Shown here: positions 33,622 through 43,150 of the stretch, in pieces
How the letters are laid out: every line of letters begins with the position of its first letter
Position numbering within the stretch: position 1 is the stretch's first letter
DNA from: CAYQTE01 sp964420285
GTDB taxonomy: Bacteria; Planctomycetota; Phycisphaerae; Tepidisphaerales; Tepidisphaeraceae
Length of the DNA stretch: 64,000 nucleotides
Direction of reading: 5' to 3'
NCBI GenBank assembly: GCA_964420285.1
Contig: CAYQTE010000002.1
Location: 81,990 to 145,989 of the forward strand
Position numbers and translations under genes: made by a program
Notes under the pieces: generated by a model
What the model was told of the DNA's origin: nothing
Databases searched by the model: none
The model's input: only the letters and a program-made list of their open reading frames with translations

Positions 33622-36023
33622 GCCGGCCTCACTCTCTGGTCGATCCCCTGTCTTACCCGGGCCGATGCCACCGCCGCCTGGCCAAATGAAATCCCGCCGT
33701 CGTTGGCCGGAACGACGCGGTGCCGCAGCACGGTCGCGCCGAGATTTTCCAATCGCCGGCCAAGCAGATCGGCGAACAATGCGTTGCAGAACACACCGCC
33801 GCTCAGGGCGACCGTGTGCAGATTCGTGGCTTGCATGGCGCGGGCGACGGCGTCGCTCCAAGCCTCGGCCAGTGTTTGATGGAACAGCATGGCCAATTCG
33901 CCCGCCGGTGTTGTTCCTTCGGCACGGCCGGCGATCTCCCGCACCAGCGGCGTCAGATCGATCTCGATCAGCCCGTCAACATCATTCAGCCGGTAACCCT
34001 TTTGCGGTAAGAGCGGCGAATATTCCGATCCAGCGGCGGCCGCCTCAACGGCCATCGGCGCTTCGGCATCAAAGCGATTCTCGCGGCACAAGCCCAGCAA
34101 GGCCGCCATGCCGTCAAACACCCGCCCGGCCGAACTGCTGGACACGCAGGACACTCCGCTGAGCAACATTTGCCGCACGAATTCCAATTGCTGCGGCTCG
34201 GTCAAACGGCGGCAGACCGGCAACTGTGCGAAATCCGGGCCGAATGCCATGTGCAGCAGGGCCAGGCCGCAGCGCCAGGGCTGTTTGGCACAGGCATCGC
34301 CGCCGGGAAGACGCAGCGGTCGCAGCCGTCCGACGCGGCAGAAATCGACCAGCGACGCCACCAGCAATTCGCCGCCCCAGATCGTGCCGTCCGTGCCATA
34401 GCCTGTGCCGTCGCAAACCACGGCCAGAGCCGGCCCGGCGACGCCGTTTTCCGCCAGAACCGCCGCCGCGTGGGCGTGATGATGTTGCACCGCGATCAGG
34501 GGAACCTCGCGCTGACCGGCCAGTTGCCGCGCATATTCGGTGCTCAGATAGGCCGGATGCAAATCGTGCGCGATCCACTGCGGCGTCACGTCAAACAGCC
34601 CGCGAAAATCGGCGATGGCCCGCTTGAATGCCTCGAACGTGCGCGGCCGCATCAGATTCCCCAGGTGCTGGCTCAGCACAGCCTGCCGATCGCGGTAGAT
34701 CGCCACGGTGCATTTCATCTCCGCGCCCAGGGCCAGGCCCGGCGTGGCATCGCATTCCGGCGGCAGCGCGATCGGTTCCGGGACATAGCCGCGGGCCCGA
34801 CGCAGAACTATCGCCGCCGGTGCGTCGATCACGACCGAATCATCCACCGCCCGCTGGATCGGCCGGTTGTGCAGCAATATCGCATCGCACAAACCGCCCA
34901 GCCGGCTTATTGCATCGGCATCCTCAAACGCCAGCGGTTCATCCACGTCGTTGCCGCTGGTCATCACCAGAGTGTCCAAGCCCGCCGGAGCCAGTTGATC
35001 GAATAGGAGATGGTGCAGCGGCGTATAGGCCAGCATGATGCCCAGCCGATGCTGGCCGGGCGACACGGCGGGCGCGATGCGGGAATCGACCGCGTCAGTA
35101 TCATGGTTGATTGGCGCCAGCACGATTGGAGCGGTCGCCGATGCGAGCAGGGCGATGCCGCCGGGGCTCAGGCGGACGAGCTTTCGCGCCGCCTTGAGCG
35201 AAGCGCACATGAGTGCAAACGGCTTGGCCGGCCGGTGTTTCAGTTCGCGAAGGCGTGCGACGGCAGCCTGATTATCGGACCTCACCGCCAAATGAAAACC
35301 GCCGATACCCTTCACCGCGACGATTTCCCCTTGCAACAGTCGCGCCACGGCCCCGGTTATCGGATCTTCGTCGACTTGGTTTCCGTTGCCGTCCAGCAGC
35401 CGCATCTTCGGCCCGCAATTCTGGCAGGCGGTCGGCTGGGCATGGAAACGGCGGTCGGCCGGATCGTCGTACTCCTGCGAACACGACGGGCACATCGCAA
35501 ACTCCGCCATCGTCGTGTTGATGCGGTCGTAAGGGATGGCCCGAATCACGCTGAATCGCGGCCCGCAGTGCGTGCAGTTGGTCAGCGCATATCCATGACG
35601 CCGTGCGTTGGCCGGATCGCGAATCTCCGCCAGGCAGTCCGGACAGATCGCCAGATCGGCGGCCACTTCGGCGGTGGGGGATGCCGCGGCGGGCGTGCGG
35701 CGAATCTCGAACGACTCGCCATCGCCATCCAGCGGGATTTCCTGTTCAACGATCTGGCGTATGACGGCGGCGGCGGGCGCTTCGGTGCGCAAGGCGCAGA
35801 CGAATTCGTCGAGCTGCCCGGGCGTCCCCTGGCCTTCGGCGACCACGCCGTCGGCATCGTTCCAAACCGCGCCGCGGATGCGCATTTTGTGCGCGAGGCG
35901 GTAAACCAGGGGGCGGAAGCCGACACCCTGCACGCGGCCGGTGATGCGCCAACGGCGGCGATGGGCCTGCTCAACGGCGGCAGACTCGGAACGGGACGCA
36001 TCCATTTCAAACACACCGTTCAT
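33612..36023 (-). CDS. hypF: Carbamoyltransferase HypF
   Basis: An 803-residue protein. The acylphosphatase domain comes first (RWRITGRVQGVGFRPLVYRL), then two zinc fingers (CPDCLAEI...CTHCGPR, CPSCSQEY...CQNCGP). The YrdC-like domain includes KGIGGFHLAV and LKHRPAKPFALM. The Kae1-like domain holds QHHHAHAAAVLAENG and SGGVFCNALFADLL. It uses carbamoyl phosphate to make the thiocarbamate on HypE, the source of cyanide. It is the first gene of the operon and its promoter lies within the 199-bp gap to nifJ. A second Met at 36005 is an alternative start. Confidence 0.95.
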   Translation of the reverse strand: MNGVFEMDASRSESAAVEQAHRRRWRITGRVQGVGFRPLVYRLAHKMRIRGAVWNDADGVVAEGQGTPGQLDEFVCALRTEAPAAAVIRQIVEQEIPLDGDGESFEIRRTPAAASPTAEVAADLAICPDCLAEIRDPANARRHGYALTNCTHCGPRFSVIRAIPYDRINTTMAEFAMCPSCSQEYDDPADRRFHAQPTACQNCGPKMRLLDGNGNQVDEDPITGAVARLLQGEIVAVKGIGGFHLAVRSDNQAAVARLRELKHRPAKPFALMCASLKAARKLVRLSPGGIALLASATAPIVLAPINHDTDAVDSRIAPAVSPGQHRLGIMLAYTPLHHLLFDQLAPAGLDTLVMTSGNDVDEPLAFEDADAISRLGGLCDAILLHNRPIQRAVDDSVVIDAPAAIVLRRARGYVPEPIALPPECDATPGLALGAEMKCTVAIYRDRQAVLSQHLGNLMRPRTFEAFKRAIADFRGLFDVTPQWIAHDLHPAYLSTEYARQLAGQREVPLIAVQHHHAHAAAVLAENGVAGPALAVVCDGTGYGTDGTIWGGELLVASLVDFCRVGRLRPLRLPGGDACAKQPWRCGLALLHMAFGPDFAQLPVCRRLTEPQQLEFVRQMLLSGVSCVSSSSAGRVFDGMAALLGLCRENRFDAEAPMAVEAAAAGSEYSPLLPQKGYRLNDVDGLIEIDLTPLVREIAGRAEGTTPAGELAMLFHQTLAEAWSDAVARAMQATNLHTVALSGGVFCNALFADLLGRRLENLGATVLRHRVVPANDGGISFGQAAVASARVRQGIDQRVRPACA

Positions 36024-36083
36024 CGGTGGAGGATTCTAAGAGTCGCCGTCGCACGCCACAGCCGGTGAAAATCCGCCTTTCAT

Positions 36084-36103
36084 CGTAGGTGAATGCACCT
36101 ACG
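36084..36103. promoter_or_regulatory. Perfect palindrome between hypF and nifJ
   Basis: CGTAGGTG and CACCTACG form an 8-bp inverted repeat around AATG in the 199-bp gap between the divergent hydrogenase operon and nifJ. Both sets of promoters must lie here. It could be a dimeric-regulator operator for both directions; it does not match the Rex consensus. It lies 61 bp from the hypF start and 120 bp from nifJ. Confidence 0.5.
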
Positions 36104-36222
36104 CCGAAATCATTTCTTGGCCCGATGGTTCAAAGGCAACGATTCTCCGACAGTATGGCGGAGTTATCGCAGGGATTGACCCGTCGTCAGCCGCGAGCGA
36201 TTTGGCGAAAGGATTTTCTGTT

Positions 36223-39200
36223 ATGTCGTCACCTACACGTGAGATGGTCGCATTGGAAGGAAACGAAGCCGCCGCCTCAGTGGCACATCGTTTGTCCGAA
36301 GTCATCGCGATTTATCCCATCACGCCCTCCTCGGCGATGGGCGAGTTCGCCGACGAATGGTCCGCGGCCGGACGCAAGAACATCTGGGGAATGGTCCCCC
36401 GCGTGATGGAGATGCAATCCGAAGCCGGCGCCGCCGGCGCCATTCACGGCGCCCTCCAGGCCGGCGCCATGGCCACCACCTTCACCGCCAGCCAGGGCCT
36501 GCTGCTGATGATCCCCAACATGTACAAGATCGCCGGCGAACTGACGGCGTTCTGTATGCATGTCTCCGCCCGCGCCCTGGCCACCCACGCCCTGTCCATC
36601 TTTGGCGACCATTCCGACGTCATGGCCTGCCGCCAGACCGGGTTTGCCTTGCTCTGTTCCGGCGGTGTTCAGGAGGCGCACGACATGGCCTGCATCGGCC
36701 ACGCCGCCACCCTCGAATCCCGCGTCCCCTTCCTTCATTTCTTCGACGGTTTCCGAACCAGCCACGAAATCCAGAAATTCGAGCTGCTCAGCGATGACGA
36801 CCTGCGCAGCATGATCGACCCGGCCGCCGTTGCCGCCGCCAAGCAGCGGGCCCTGACCCCCGATCATCCCATGCTCCGCGGCAGCGCCCAGAACCCCGAC
36901 ACGTTCTTCCAGTCGCGCGAGGCCTCCAATCCCTTCTATCTCGCCTGTCCCGATGCCGTCGAAAAGACCATGAACAAGTTCGCCGCCCTCACCGGACGGC
37001 AGTATCACCTCTTCGACTACGCCGGCCATCCCCAGGCCGAACGCGTCATCGTCATCATGGGCTCCGGCGCAGAAACCACCCACGAGGCGGTCGACCGCCT
37101 CGTCGCCGACGGCCAGAAGGTCGGCGTCCTGAAGGTACGCCTGTACCGGCCGTTCTCCCCCGAGCGCATGCTGGCGGCCCTGCCGACCAGCGTCCGCGCC
37201 ATCGCGGTATTGGACCGGAGCAAGGAACCGGGCAGCATCGGCGATCCGCTCTATCTTGACGTGGTCGCCGCATTGTATGAAGGTCAGGCGGCCGGACTAT
37301 CGAAGTTCGCCAAGCCGCCCGTCGTCATCGGCGGCCGCTACGGCCTGGGCTCCCACGAATTCACTCCCGCCATGGTCAAGTCCGTCTTTGACGAACTGAG
37401 CAAACCCAATCCCCGCCGTCATTTCACAACCGGAATCGTGGACGACGTCACCAAACTTTCGCTCACCACTCCCGACGACTTCGAGATCGAGCCCGACGAC
37501 GTGTTCCGGGCGGTGTTCTTCGGCCTGGGCGCCGACGGCACGGTCGGGGCCAACAAGAACTCCATCAAGATCATCGGCGACGAAACCGATTTCAACACCC
37601 AGGGCTATTTCGTCTACGACTCAAAGAAATCCGGCGCCATCACCATCAGCCACCTGCGTTTCGGGCCAAGGCCGATCCGTTCGGCTTATCTCATCCACCA
37701 GGCCAATTTCGTCGGCTGCCACTCGTTCAATTTCCTGGAGAAGTTCGACATTCTCGACCTGGCCCGCCCCGGCGCCGTGCTGCTGCTCAACGCCCCCTTC
37801 AAGACCGACGAGGTCTGGGATCAACTGCCGCGCGAAGTGCAGCAGCAGATCATCGCCAAGAAACTCAAGGTCTATGTCATCGACGCCTACCACGCCGCCC
37901 GCGAGGCCGGCATGGGCCGCCGCATCAACACCGTCATGCAGACCTGCTTCTTCGCCATCAGCGGCGTCCTGCCCCGCGAGCAGGCCATCGAAAATATCAA
38001 GAAATCCATCAAGAAAACCTACGCCAAAAAGGGCGAGGAAGTCGTCCGCAAGAATTTCGCCGCCGTCGATGGCACGCTGGCCCATCTGCACGAACTCAAG
38101 ATTCCGGCCGACCGCGTCAATGGCAAGCCCATGCCTCCGGCGGTGCCGATCGAGGCGCCGGATTTTGTCAAGAACGTGACGGCGATCATGCTGGCCAACC
38201 GCGGCGATCTGCTGCCGGTCAGCGCCATGCCCATCGACGGAACCTGGCCCATCGGAACCGCACGCTGGGAAAAGCGCAACATCGCCACCGAGATCCCCGT
38301 CTGGGAACCGGAACTGTGCATCCAATGCAACAAGTGCGCGTTCGTCTGCCCGCACGCCGCGATCCGGCCCAAGATCTACCCGGCGGAAAACCTGAACGGG
38401 GCGCCGCCCCAGTTCGTATCCACCGATTACAACGCCCCCGATTTCAAGGGCATGAAATACACGCTGCAAGTCGCGCCGGAAGATTGCACCGGCTGCGGAG
38501 TCTGCGTGGCCGTCTGTCCCGCCAAGGACAAGGCCATGCCCAAGCGCAAGGCCATCAACCTCGCCGCCCAGCAGCCCCTCCGCGAGAAAGAAGCCGCCAA
38601 CTTCAAGTTCTTCCTGGATATCCCCGAGATCGACCGATCCAAGGTCCGTGTCGACGTCAAAGGCTCCCAGTTCTTCGAGCCGCTCTTTGAATTCTCCGGC
38701 GCCTGCGCCGGCTGCGGCGAGACGGCCTACGTCAAGCTCCTCACCCAGCTCGTCGGCGATCGCCTCCTGGTCGCCAACGCCACCGGTTGCTCTTCCATCT
38801 ACGGCGGTAATCTTCCCACCACCCCATATTGTGCCAACAAGGACGGCCGCGGCCCCGCATGGAGCAACTCGCTCTTCGAGGACAACGCCGAATACGGCCT
38901 GGGCCTGCGCCTGGCCGTCGATCAGGAAACCGCCCAGGCCCGCATGCTTCTGCAGCGCATTCAGCCGCCGCTCGATCCGGCCCTGGTCCAGAAGATCCTC
39001 ACCGCCGACCAGTCCACCGAGCAGGGCATCGCCAATCAGCGACAAAACGTCGCCGAATTGCGACGGAAACTCGCCGCGCTCAACGGCCACGCCGACATCA
39101 AACGCCTGGCCCAACTGGCCGATTATCTCGTCTACAAGAGCGTCTGGGTTCTCGGCGGCGACGGCTGGGCCTATGACATCGGGTACGGCGGCCTCGATCA

Positions 39201-39834
39201 CGTGCTGGCCAGCGGCCAGGACGTCAAGGTGCTGGTCGTCGATACCGAAGTCTATTCCAACACCGGCGGGCAGCAGTCCAAATCCACTCCCATCGGCGCC
39301 GCCGCCAAATTCGCCGCCGCCGGGAAATCCGCTCCCAAGAAGGATCTCGGCCTGCTGGCCATGTCCTACGGCAACGTCTACGTCGCCCAGGTGTCATGGG
39401 GCGCCAAGGATGTCCATACCGTCAAGGCGTTTCAGGAGGCGCTGTCTTACCCCGGCCCGGCCCTGATCATCGCCTACAGCGACTGCATCGCCCACGGTTA
39501 CGATCTGGTGCTCGGTCCCGAACAGCAGAAGATGGCCGTCGCCAGCGGTTACTGGCCGCTGTATCGCTACGATCCGCGCCGCCACGCCGCTGGTCAGGCG
39601 CCGCTCCAGTTGGATTTCGGCGCTCCCAACAATCAACTGGCCCAGTTCATGGCCAATGAAACCCGCTTCCGCATGGTCGAGCAGAAAGATCCCGACCGCT
39701 ACAAGACGCTTCTGGAAAGCGCCAAGCGGCAGGTCGCCGACCGCTATGCCCTGTATCATCAACTGGCCGAATCCCCCGTGTCCGCGACGCCCGCCGCCGT
39801 GCCAGCGTCTCCTAGCGCAAAGGTGCATCCATGA
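36223..39834 (+). CDS. nifJ: Pyruvate:flavodoxin/ferredoxin oxidoreductase NifJ
   Basis: A 1203-residue single-chain PFOR, starting MSSPTREMVALEGNEAAASV with AAAGGA about 10 nt upstream; the longer TTG start is unlikely. The pyruvate site IYPITPSSAMGEFADEW is at about 27-43. Two [4Fe-4S] sites, CIQCNKCAFVCPHAAI and CTGCGVCVAVCPAK, are at about 700 and 755. The third-cluster region ACAGCGETAYVK is near 827, and the thiamine-diphosphate motif GDGWAYDIGYGGLDHV near 980. It splits pyruvate to acetyl-CoA plus CO2 and passes electrons to ferredoxin or flavodoxin. It is divergent from the hydrogenase operon and overlaps the next gene by 4 nt. Confidence 0.97.
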   Translation: MSSPTREMVALEGNEAAASVAHRLSEVIAIYPITPSSAMGEFADEWSAAGRKNIWGMVPRVMEMQSEAGAAGAIHGALQAGAMATTFTASQGLLLMIPNMYKIAGELTAFCMHVSARALATHALSIFGDHSDVMACRQTGFALLCSGGVQEAHDMACIGHAATLESRVPFLHFFDGFRTSHEIQKFELLSDDDLRSMIDPAAVAAAKQRALTPDHPMLRGSAQNPDTFFQSREASNPFYLACPDAVEKTMNKFAALTGRQYHLFDYAGHPQAERVIVIMGSGAETTHEAVDRLVADGQKVGVLKVRLYRPFSPERMLAALPTSVRAIAVLDRSKEPGSIGDPLYLDVVAALYEGQAAGLSKFAKPPVVIGGRYGLGSHEFTPAMVKSVFDELSKPNPRRHFTTGIVDDVTKLSLTTPDDFEIEPDDVFRAVFFGLGADGTVGANKNSIKIIGDETDFNTQGYFVYDSKKSGAITISHLRFGPRPIRSAYLIHQANFVGCHSFNFLEKFDILDLARPGAVLLLNAPFKTDEVWDQLPREVQQQIIAKKLKVYVIDAYHAAREAGMGRRINTVMQTCFFAISGVLPREQAIENIKKSIKKTYAKKGEEVVRKNFAAVDGTLAHLHELKIPADRVNGKPMPPAVPIEAPDFVKNVTAIMLANRGDLLPVSAMPIDGTWPIGTARWEKRNIATEIPVWEPELCIQCNKCAFVCPHAAIRPKIYPAENLNGAPPQFVSTDYNAPDFKGMKYTLQVAPEDCTGCGVCVAVCPAKDKAMPKRKAINLAAQQPLREKEAANFKFFLDIPEIDRSKVRVDVKGSQFFEPLFEFSGACAGCGETAYVKLLTQLVGDRLLVANATGCSSIYGGNLPTTPYCANKDGRGPAWSNSLFEDNAEYGLGLRLAVDQETAQARMLLQRIQPPLDPALVQKILTADQSTEQGIANQRQNVAELRRKLAALNGHADIKRLAQLADYLVYKSVWVLGGDGWAYDIGYGGLDHVLASGQDVKVLVVDTEVYSNTGGQQSKSTPIGAAAKFAAAGKSAPKKDLGLLAMSYGNVYVAQVSWGAKDVHTVKAFQEALSYPGPALIIAYSDCIAHGYDLVLGPEQQKMAVASGYWPLYRYDPRRHAAGQAPLQLDFGAPNNQLAQFMANETRFRMVEQKDPDRYKTLLESAKRQVADRYALYHQLAESPVSATPAAVPASPSAKVHP

Positions 39835-40847
39835 ATCTCACTACCACGTATCTGGGCCTTGAACTGGCCAATCCGCTCATCGCCGGGGCCTCGCCCCTGG
39901 CCGATGATCTGGACATGGCTTGCCGTCTCGAAGACGCCGGCGTTGCCGCCATCGTCATGCGCTCACTCTTCGAGGAGCAGATCAAGGCCGAACGCGAAAG
40001 CACCGTCGAGAATTTCGAGACCTACGCCGATTCCTTCTCCGAGGCCACCAGCTTCTTCCCCGGCACCAAGGAATTCTCGCTCAGCCCCGACGCCTATCTC
40101 GAACAGATCCGCCGCCTCAAGGAAGCGGTCAAGATCCCGGTCATCGCGTCGCTGAACGGCCTGAGCATCTCCGGCTGGCTGCATTACGCCGAGCTGATCG
40201 AGCAGGCCGGCGCCGACGCCCTGGAACTCAACGTCTATCACGTCGCCACGCAGTTGCGCGAAACCCCCGATGCGATCCACCATCGCGTCCGCGAGGTCGC
40301 CCGCACCGTGCGCGAAGTCGTTCAGCTCCCCCTGGCCGTCAAGCTCTCGCCTTTCTTCACCTCCGTCCCCTATATGGCGATGGAATTGCGCACCATCGCC
40401 GTTGACGGCCTGGTTCTGTTCAATCGATTCTACCAGCCCGATATCGACATCGAGGAATTGAGCGTCGTGCCCCGGCTGCAACTCTCCGATTCCTCCGAAC
40501 TTTTGCTGCGGCTCCGCTGGCTGGCGATTCTCTCCGGCCGGTGCGCTGCGTCCCTGGCCGCCAGCGGCGGCGTCCACACCGCCAGCGATGTCATCAAGGC
40601 CACCATGGCCGGCGCCCACGCCGTTCAACTGGTCTCGGCGCTGCTGAAACACGGCCCGGGCCATATCAAGAATCTGCTCGAGGAATTGACCCAGTGGATG
40701 GAGAAACACGAGTACAAATCCATCCGCCAGATGCAGGGCAGCCTGAGCCTCGCCCGCTGCCCCGACCCCGCCGCATTCGAGCGGGCCAACTACATGCGCG
40801 TCCTGAACAGTTGGCACGGCCACACCGATACGGCGACAAGCACCTGA
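39831..40847 (+). CDS. Dihydroorotate dehydrogenase-like flavoprotein
   Basis: A 338-residue TIM-barrel of the DHODH family. LGLELANPLIAGASPLAD matches the start of class 1 DHODs, with PVIASLNGLSISGWL, ALELNVYH and PLAVKLSPFFTS in order, and a glycine-rich end AASGGVHTASDVIKATMAGA for the FMN phosphate. The class 1 catalytic Cys loop is not evident, so dihydroorotate may not be the substrate. DHOD-like proteins of this type often sit next to nifJ. The ATGA overlap means coupling to PFOR, perhaps as an accessory flavoprotein or electron partner. Confidence 0.85.
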   Translation: MNLTTTYLGLELANPLIAGASPLADDLDMACRLEDAGVAAIVMRSLFEEQIKAERESTVENFETYADSFSEATSFFPGTKEFSLSPDAYLEQIRRLKEAVKIPVIASLNGLSISGWLHYAELIEQAGADALELNVYHVATQLRETPDAIHHRVREVARTVREVVQLPLAVKLSPFFTSVPYMAMELRTIAVDGLVLFNRFYQPDIDIEELSVVPRLQLSDSSELLLRLRWLAILSGRCAASLAASGGVHTASDVIKATMAGAHAVQLVSALLKHGPGHIKNLLEELTQWMEKHEYKSIRQMQGSLSLARCPDPAAFERANYMRVLNSWHGHTDTATST

Positions 40848-40898
40848 ATGATGCGTATCGTCAATCGGCAACGGTGACGGCCCGGCATTGGACACCTT

Positions 40899-41639
40899 AT
40901 GACCAACACAGTGAAAAACGATCGTGCGGCCTGGTTTTGTGGTCCTTCGGCCACCTGCTCGAACCTTCCCCCCCAGCGCGCCCGCATCTGGCGTCTGGTT
41001 CTGCTGGGCGCTCCCGGCGTCGGCAAGGGCACGCAGGCCGAGTTGCTCGTCGAACGCCTGGGCGTCTGCCAACTGGCCACCGGCGATGTCTTCCGCGCCG
41101 CCGCCAAGTCGACCAATGCCTCCCTGACTCCCGCCATGGCCGCCGCCGTGGGGCACATGCGCAAGGGCGAACTCGTCCCCGACACCACCGTCTGGGAAAT
41201 CGTCCGCGAGCGATCAAGCTGCCTTCGCTGCCGCGGCGGCTTCGTGCTCGACGGCTTCCCCCGCACCATCATGCAGGCCAACGCCCTGCAGGAACTCATG
41301 AAAAGCGAGGGCCTCGAACTCGACGGCGTGCTCAATTACGAACTGCCCACCGCCGAAATCGTCGCCCGCATCAGCGGCCGCCGCGTCTGCGAAAAATGCA
41401 AGGCCGTCTTCCACGTCACCGGCCGACCCCCCAAAGTCGCCGGCGTCTGCGACCAATGCGGCGGCAAACTGATCCAGCGCGAAGACGATCGCCCCGAATC
41501 GGTGAAGGTGCGCCTGGAAACCTACGACCGCGCCACCTCGCCGCTGATCGACTTCTACCGCAACCTCGGCAAACTCATCCCCATCTCCGCCGAAGGCACC
41601 CCCGACGAGGTCTTCGCCCGCACCACGGCCGCGCTGTAA
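40899..41639 (+). CDS. adk: Adenylate kinase with zinc lid and extra Cys pair
   Basis: A 246-residue adenylate kinase. The core begins LVLLGAPGVGKGTQAELL, so about 32 residues from ATG 40899 are an unusual N-terminal extension. Blocks include LATGDVFRAAA and GFVLDGFPRTIMQANAL. The lid zinc site is CEKCKAVFH...CDQCGG. An additional CLRCRGG lies in the NMP-binding region, where ordinary enzymes have a short link before GFLLDGFPRT. It makes ADP from AMP and ATP. It follows the DHOD-like gene by 51 nt in the same direction, but could be a separate transcript. Confidence 0.88.
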   Translation: MTNTVKNDRAAWFCGPSATCSNLPPQRARIWRLVLLGAPGVGKGTQAELLVERLGVCQLATGDVFRAAAKSTNASLTPAMAAAVGHMRKGELVPDTTVWEIVRERSSCLRCRGGFVLDGFPRTIMQANALQELMKSEGLELDGVLNYELPTAEIVARISGRRVCEKCKAVFHVTGRPPKVAGVCDQCGGKLIQREDDRPESVKVRLETYDRATSPLIDFYRNLGKLIPISAEGTPDEVFARTTAAL

Positions 41640-41702
41640 GTTGCGCCATCGCCACACGCATTTTCGGGGCCGCATAAATTAGCGCGCGCCTATTGCAATC
41701 AG

Positions 41703-41728
41703 CACAAACGCTGAACAAATCGTTTGTG
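41703..41728. promoter_or_regulatory. 8-bp inverted repeat upstream of helical-repeat gene
   Basis: CACAAACG and CGTTTGTG pair perfectly around a 10-nt loop, 35 bp before ATG 41763. It may be an operator or a weak terminator after adk. There is no U-tract. Confidence 0.35.
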
Positions 41729-41762
41729 TACTGAAAAGCACTCAACCTTGGAGCATAAACAA

Positions 41763-43055
41763 ATGAGCGGACAATTCAGCGCGGTGGACGTCAAAGATTT
41801 CAGCAATGATGCGAGGCGACGTCTCTTCCGTGCCAGACATCCGATCTGGCTTGTGGCGATTGCTTTGTTATGGACAACTTCGATTGCCTGCGGACAGGCG
41901 CCCTCGCCCGTCGGCAAGCCTGCGACAACACAGTCGCTTCCCAAACTCTCGGCCGACGATCTGGGATGGTTCATGGACACGGCGACGAAAAACGAGAAAG
42001 CAGAAGATGACCGGACACGGGCGACGGTGGGCCAGCAAATGCTGTCGCGTCTTGCCGTCCTTCAGCTTGACTTGGGTGATGAGCCGGATGCGTTGCAGAT
42101 TTACAAAGTCGTTCAACTGTCAACTTGGTCCAAGCACATCGCCGCCCGAATCATCATTATGGAAGAGATCAATCACGGCCCACAGGCATCGGGCGCAATG
42201 TACAAAACTCTGGTTCTCTCGCCCGCCGATCAGGACTTGCTTGCCTCCATGGCCGGCGCGAGGGCTGAACGAGGCGACTTGAAGGGCGCGGACGCAATTG
42301 TCCATCGGGTAAGCTCTTCATCTGCACAATGCAGGATGCTTGAGCAAATACTGCGATATCAGCCCAACAAGCCGGATCTTGCGGCGCTTGTTGCGCTACT
42401 TCCGAAGTCAGGTAACGCTGATCCCCAGGGTGATTGGGGCGCCGTTGCCGAGGCCCAGGCGGCGCTGGGAGAAACGGACGAGGCCAAAAAGATCGCCGAC
42501 AAGCTCGACGATCTTGGCCAGGGTTCCGCTTATCGCCGGATGGCCCGGGCATTGGCGGACAAAAAGGATATCCAGGGCGCAAAGGAAATCGCGGCGAAAC
42601 TGTCGCAGGCGAACGACGTTCTGGATGCGGATGCTGCCTATGGATTCATTGCCATCGCAGCGGCCAAAGCCGGGGACTTGGACGGCGTCAGAAACGACGT
42701 GTCGCAAATGAAAGCCATGCTCGCGGTGCCCTATACGAGTTCGTTGGTCTCCTACGTTCAAGCTTCCAAGGGCGACCTGAACGCCGCCCGCGCGTCGGCG
42801 GATGCACTGAAGAGAGGTCCCCTGACTGGCGCAGTTTGCCTCGCATACGGCCTCATCGCCTATGCGCAGGTCGAACGTGGTGAACTGGCTGACGCTCGCC
42901 GGACGTTGGCTGATGCGCGCACATTGCTGGAACAGGCGCCCGCCGGACAAACGCGAGCCGACGAGGCCACGGCCCTTGTCGGCGCGGTCGTCGATGGTCC
43001 AGACCAGGTGAAATGGGGCGGCTTTCTTTGGACGGTGGACTACGGCCGGATTTGA
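41763..43055 (+). CDS. Secreted or lipid-anchored alpha-helical repeat protein, unknown function
   Basis: A 430-residue protein. A hydrophobic segment near residues 30-45 ends SIACGQAPSP, possibly a lipobox. The rest is built of helical repeats of TPR or HEAT type, such as WGAVAEAQAALGETDEAKKI and YRRMARALADKKDIQGAKEI. ATG 41763 was chosen over the TTG 41724, with GGAG 10 nt upstream. An 8-bp hairpin lies at 41703-41728 just before it. No family is recognised. Confidence 0.6.
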   Translation: MSGQFSAVDVKDFSNDARRRLFRARHPIWLVAIALLWTTSIACGQAPSPVGKPATTQSLPKLSADDLGWFMDTATKNEKAEDDRTRATVGQQMLSRLAVLQLDLGDEPDALQIYKVVQLSTWSKHIAARIIIMEEINHGPQASGAMYKTLVLSPADQDLLASMAGARAERGDLKGADAIVHRVSSSSAQCRMLEQILRYQPNKPDLAALVALLPKSGNADPQGDWGAVAEAQAALGETDEAKKIADKLDDLGQGSAYRRMARALADKKDIQGAKEIAAKLSQANDVLDADAAYGFIAIAAAKAGDLDGVRNDVSQMKAMLAVPYTSSLVSYVQASKGDLNAARASADALKRGPLTGAVCLAYGLIAYAQVERGELADARRTLADARTLLEQAPAGQTRADEATALVGAVVDGPDQVKWGGFLWTVDYGRI

Positions 43056-43150
43056 GCCAATGGACGCGAAGCGGGAAAGGTGACCGCCCGGCGATCCTGC
43101 AGATTGGAAACGCCAAGGGCACGGAAAAGAGAGAGAAAGCGGGCGGCGGT

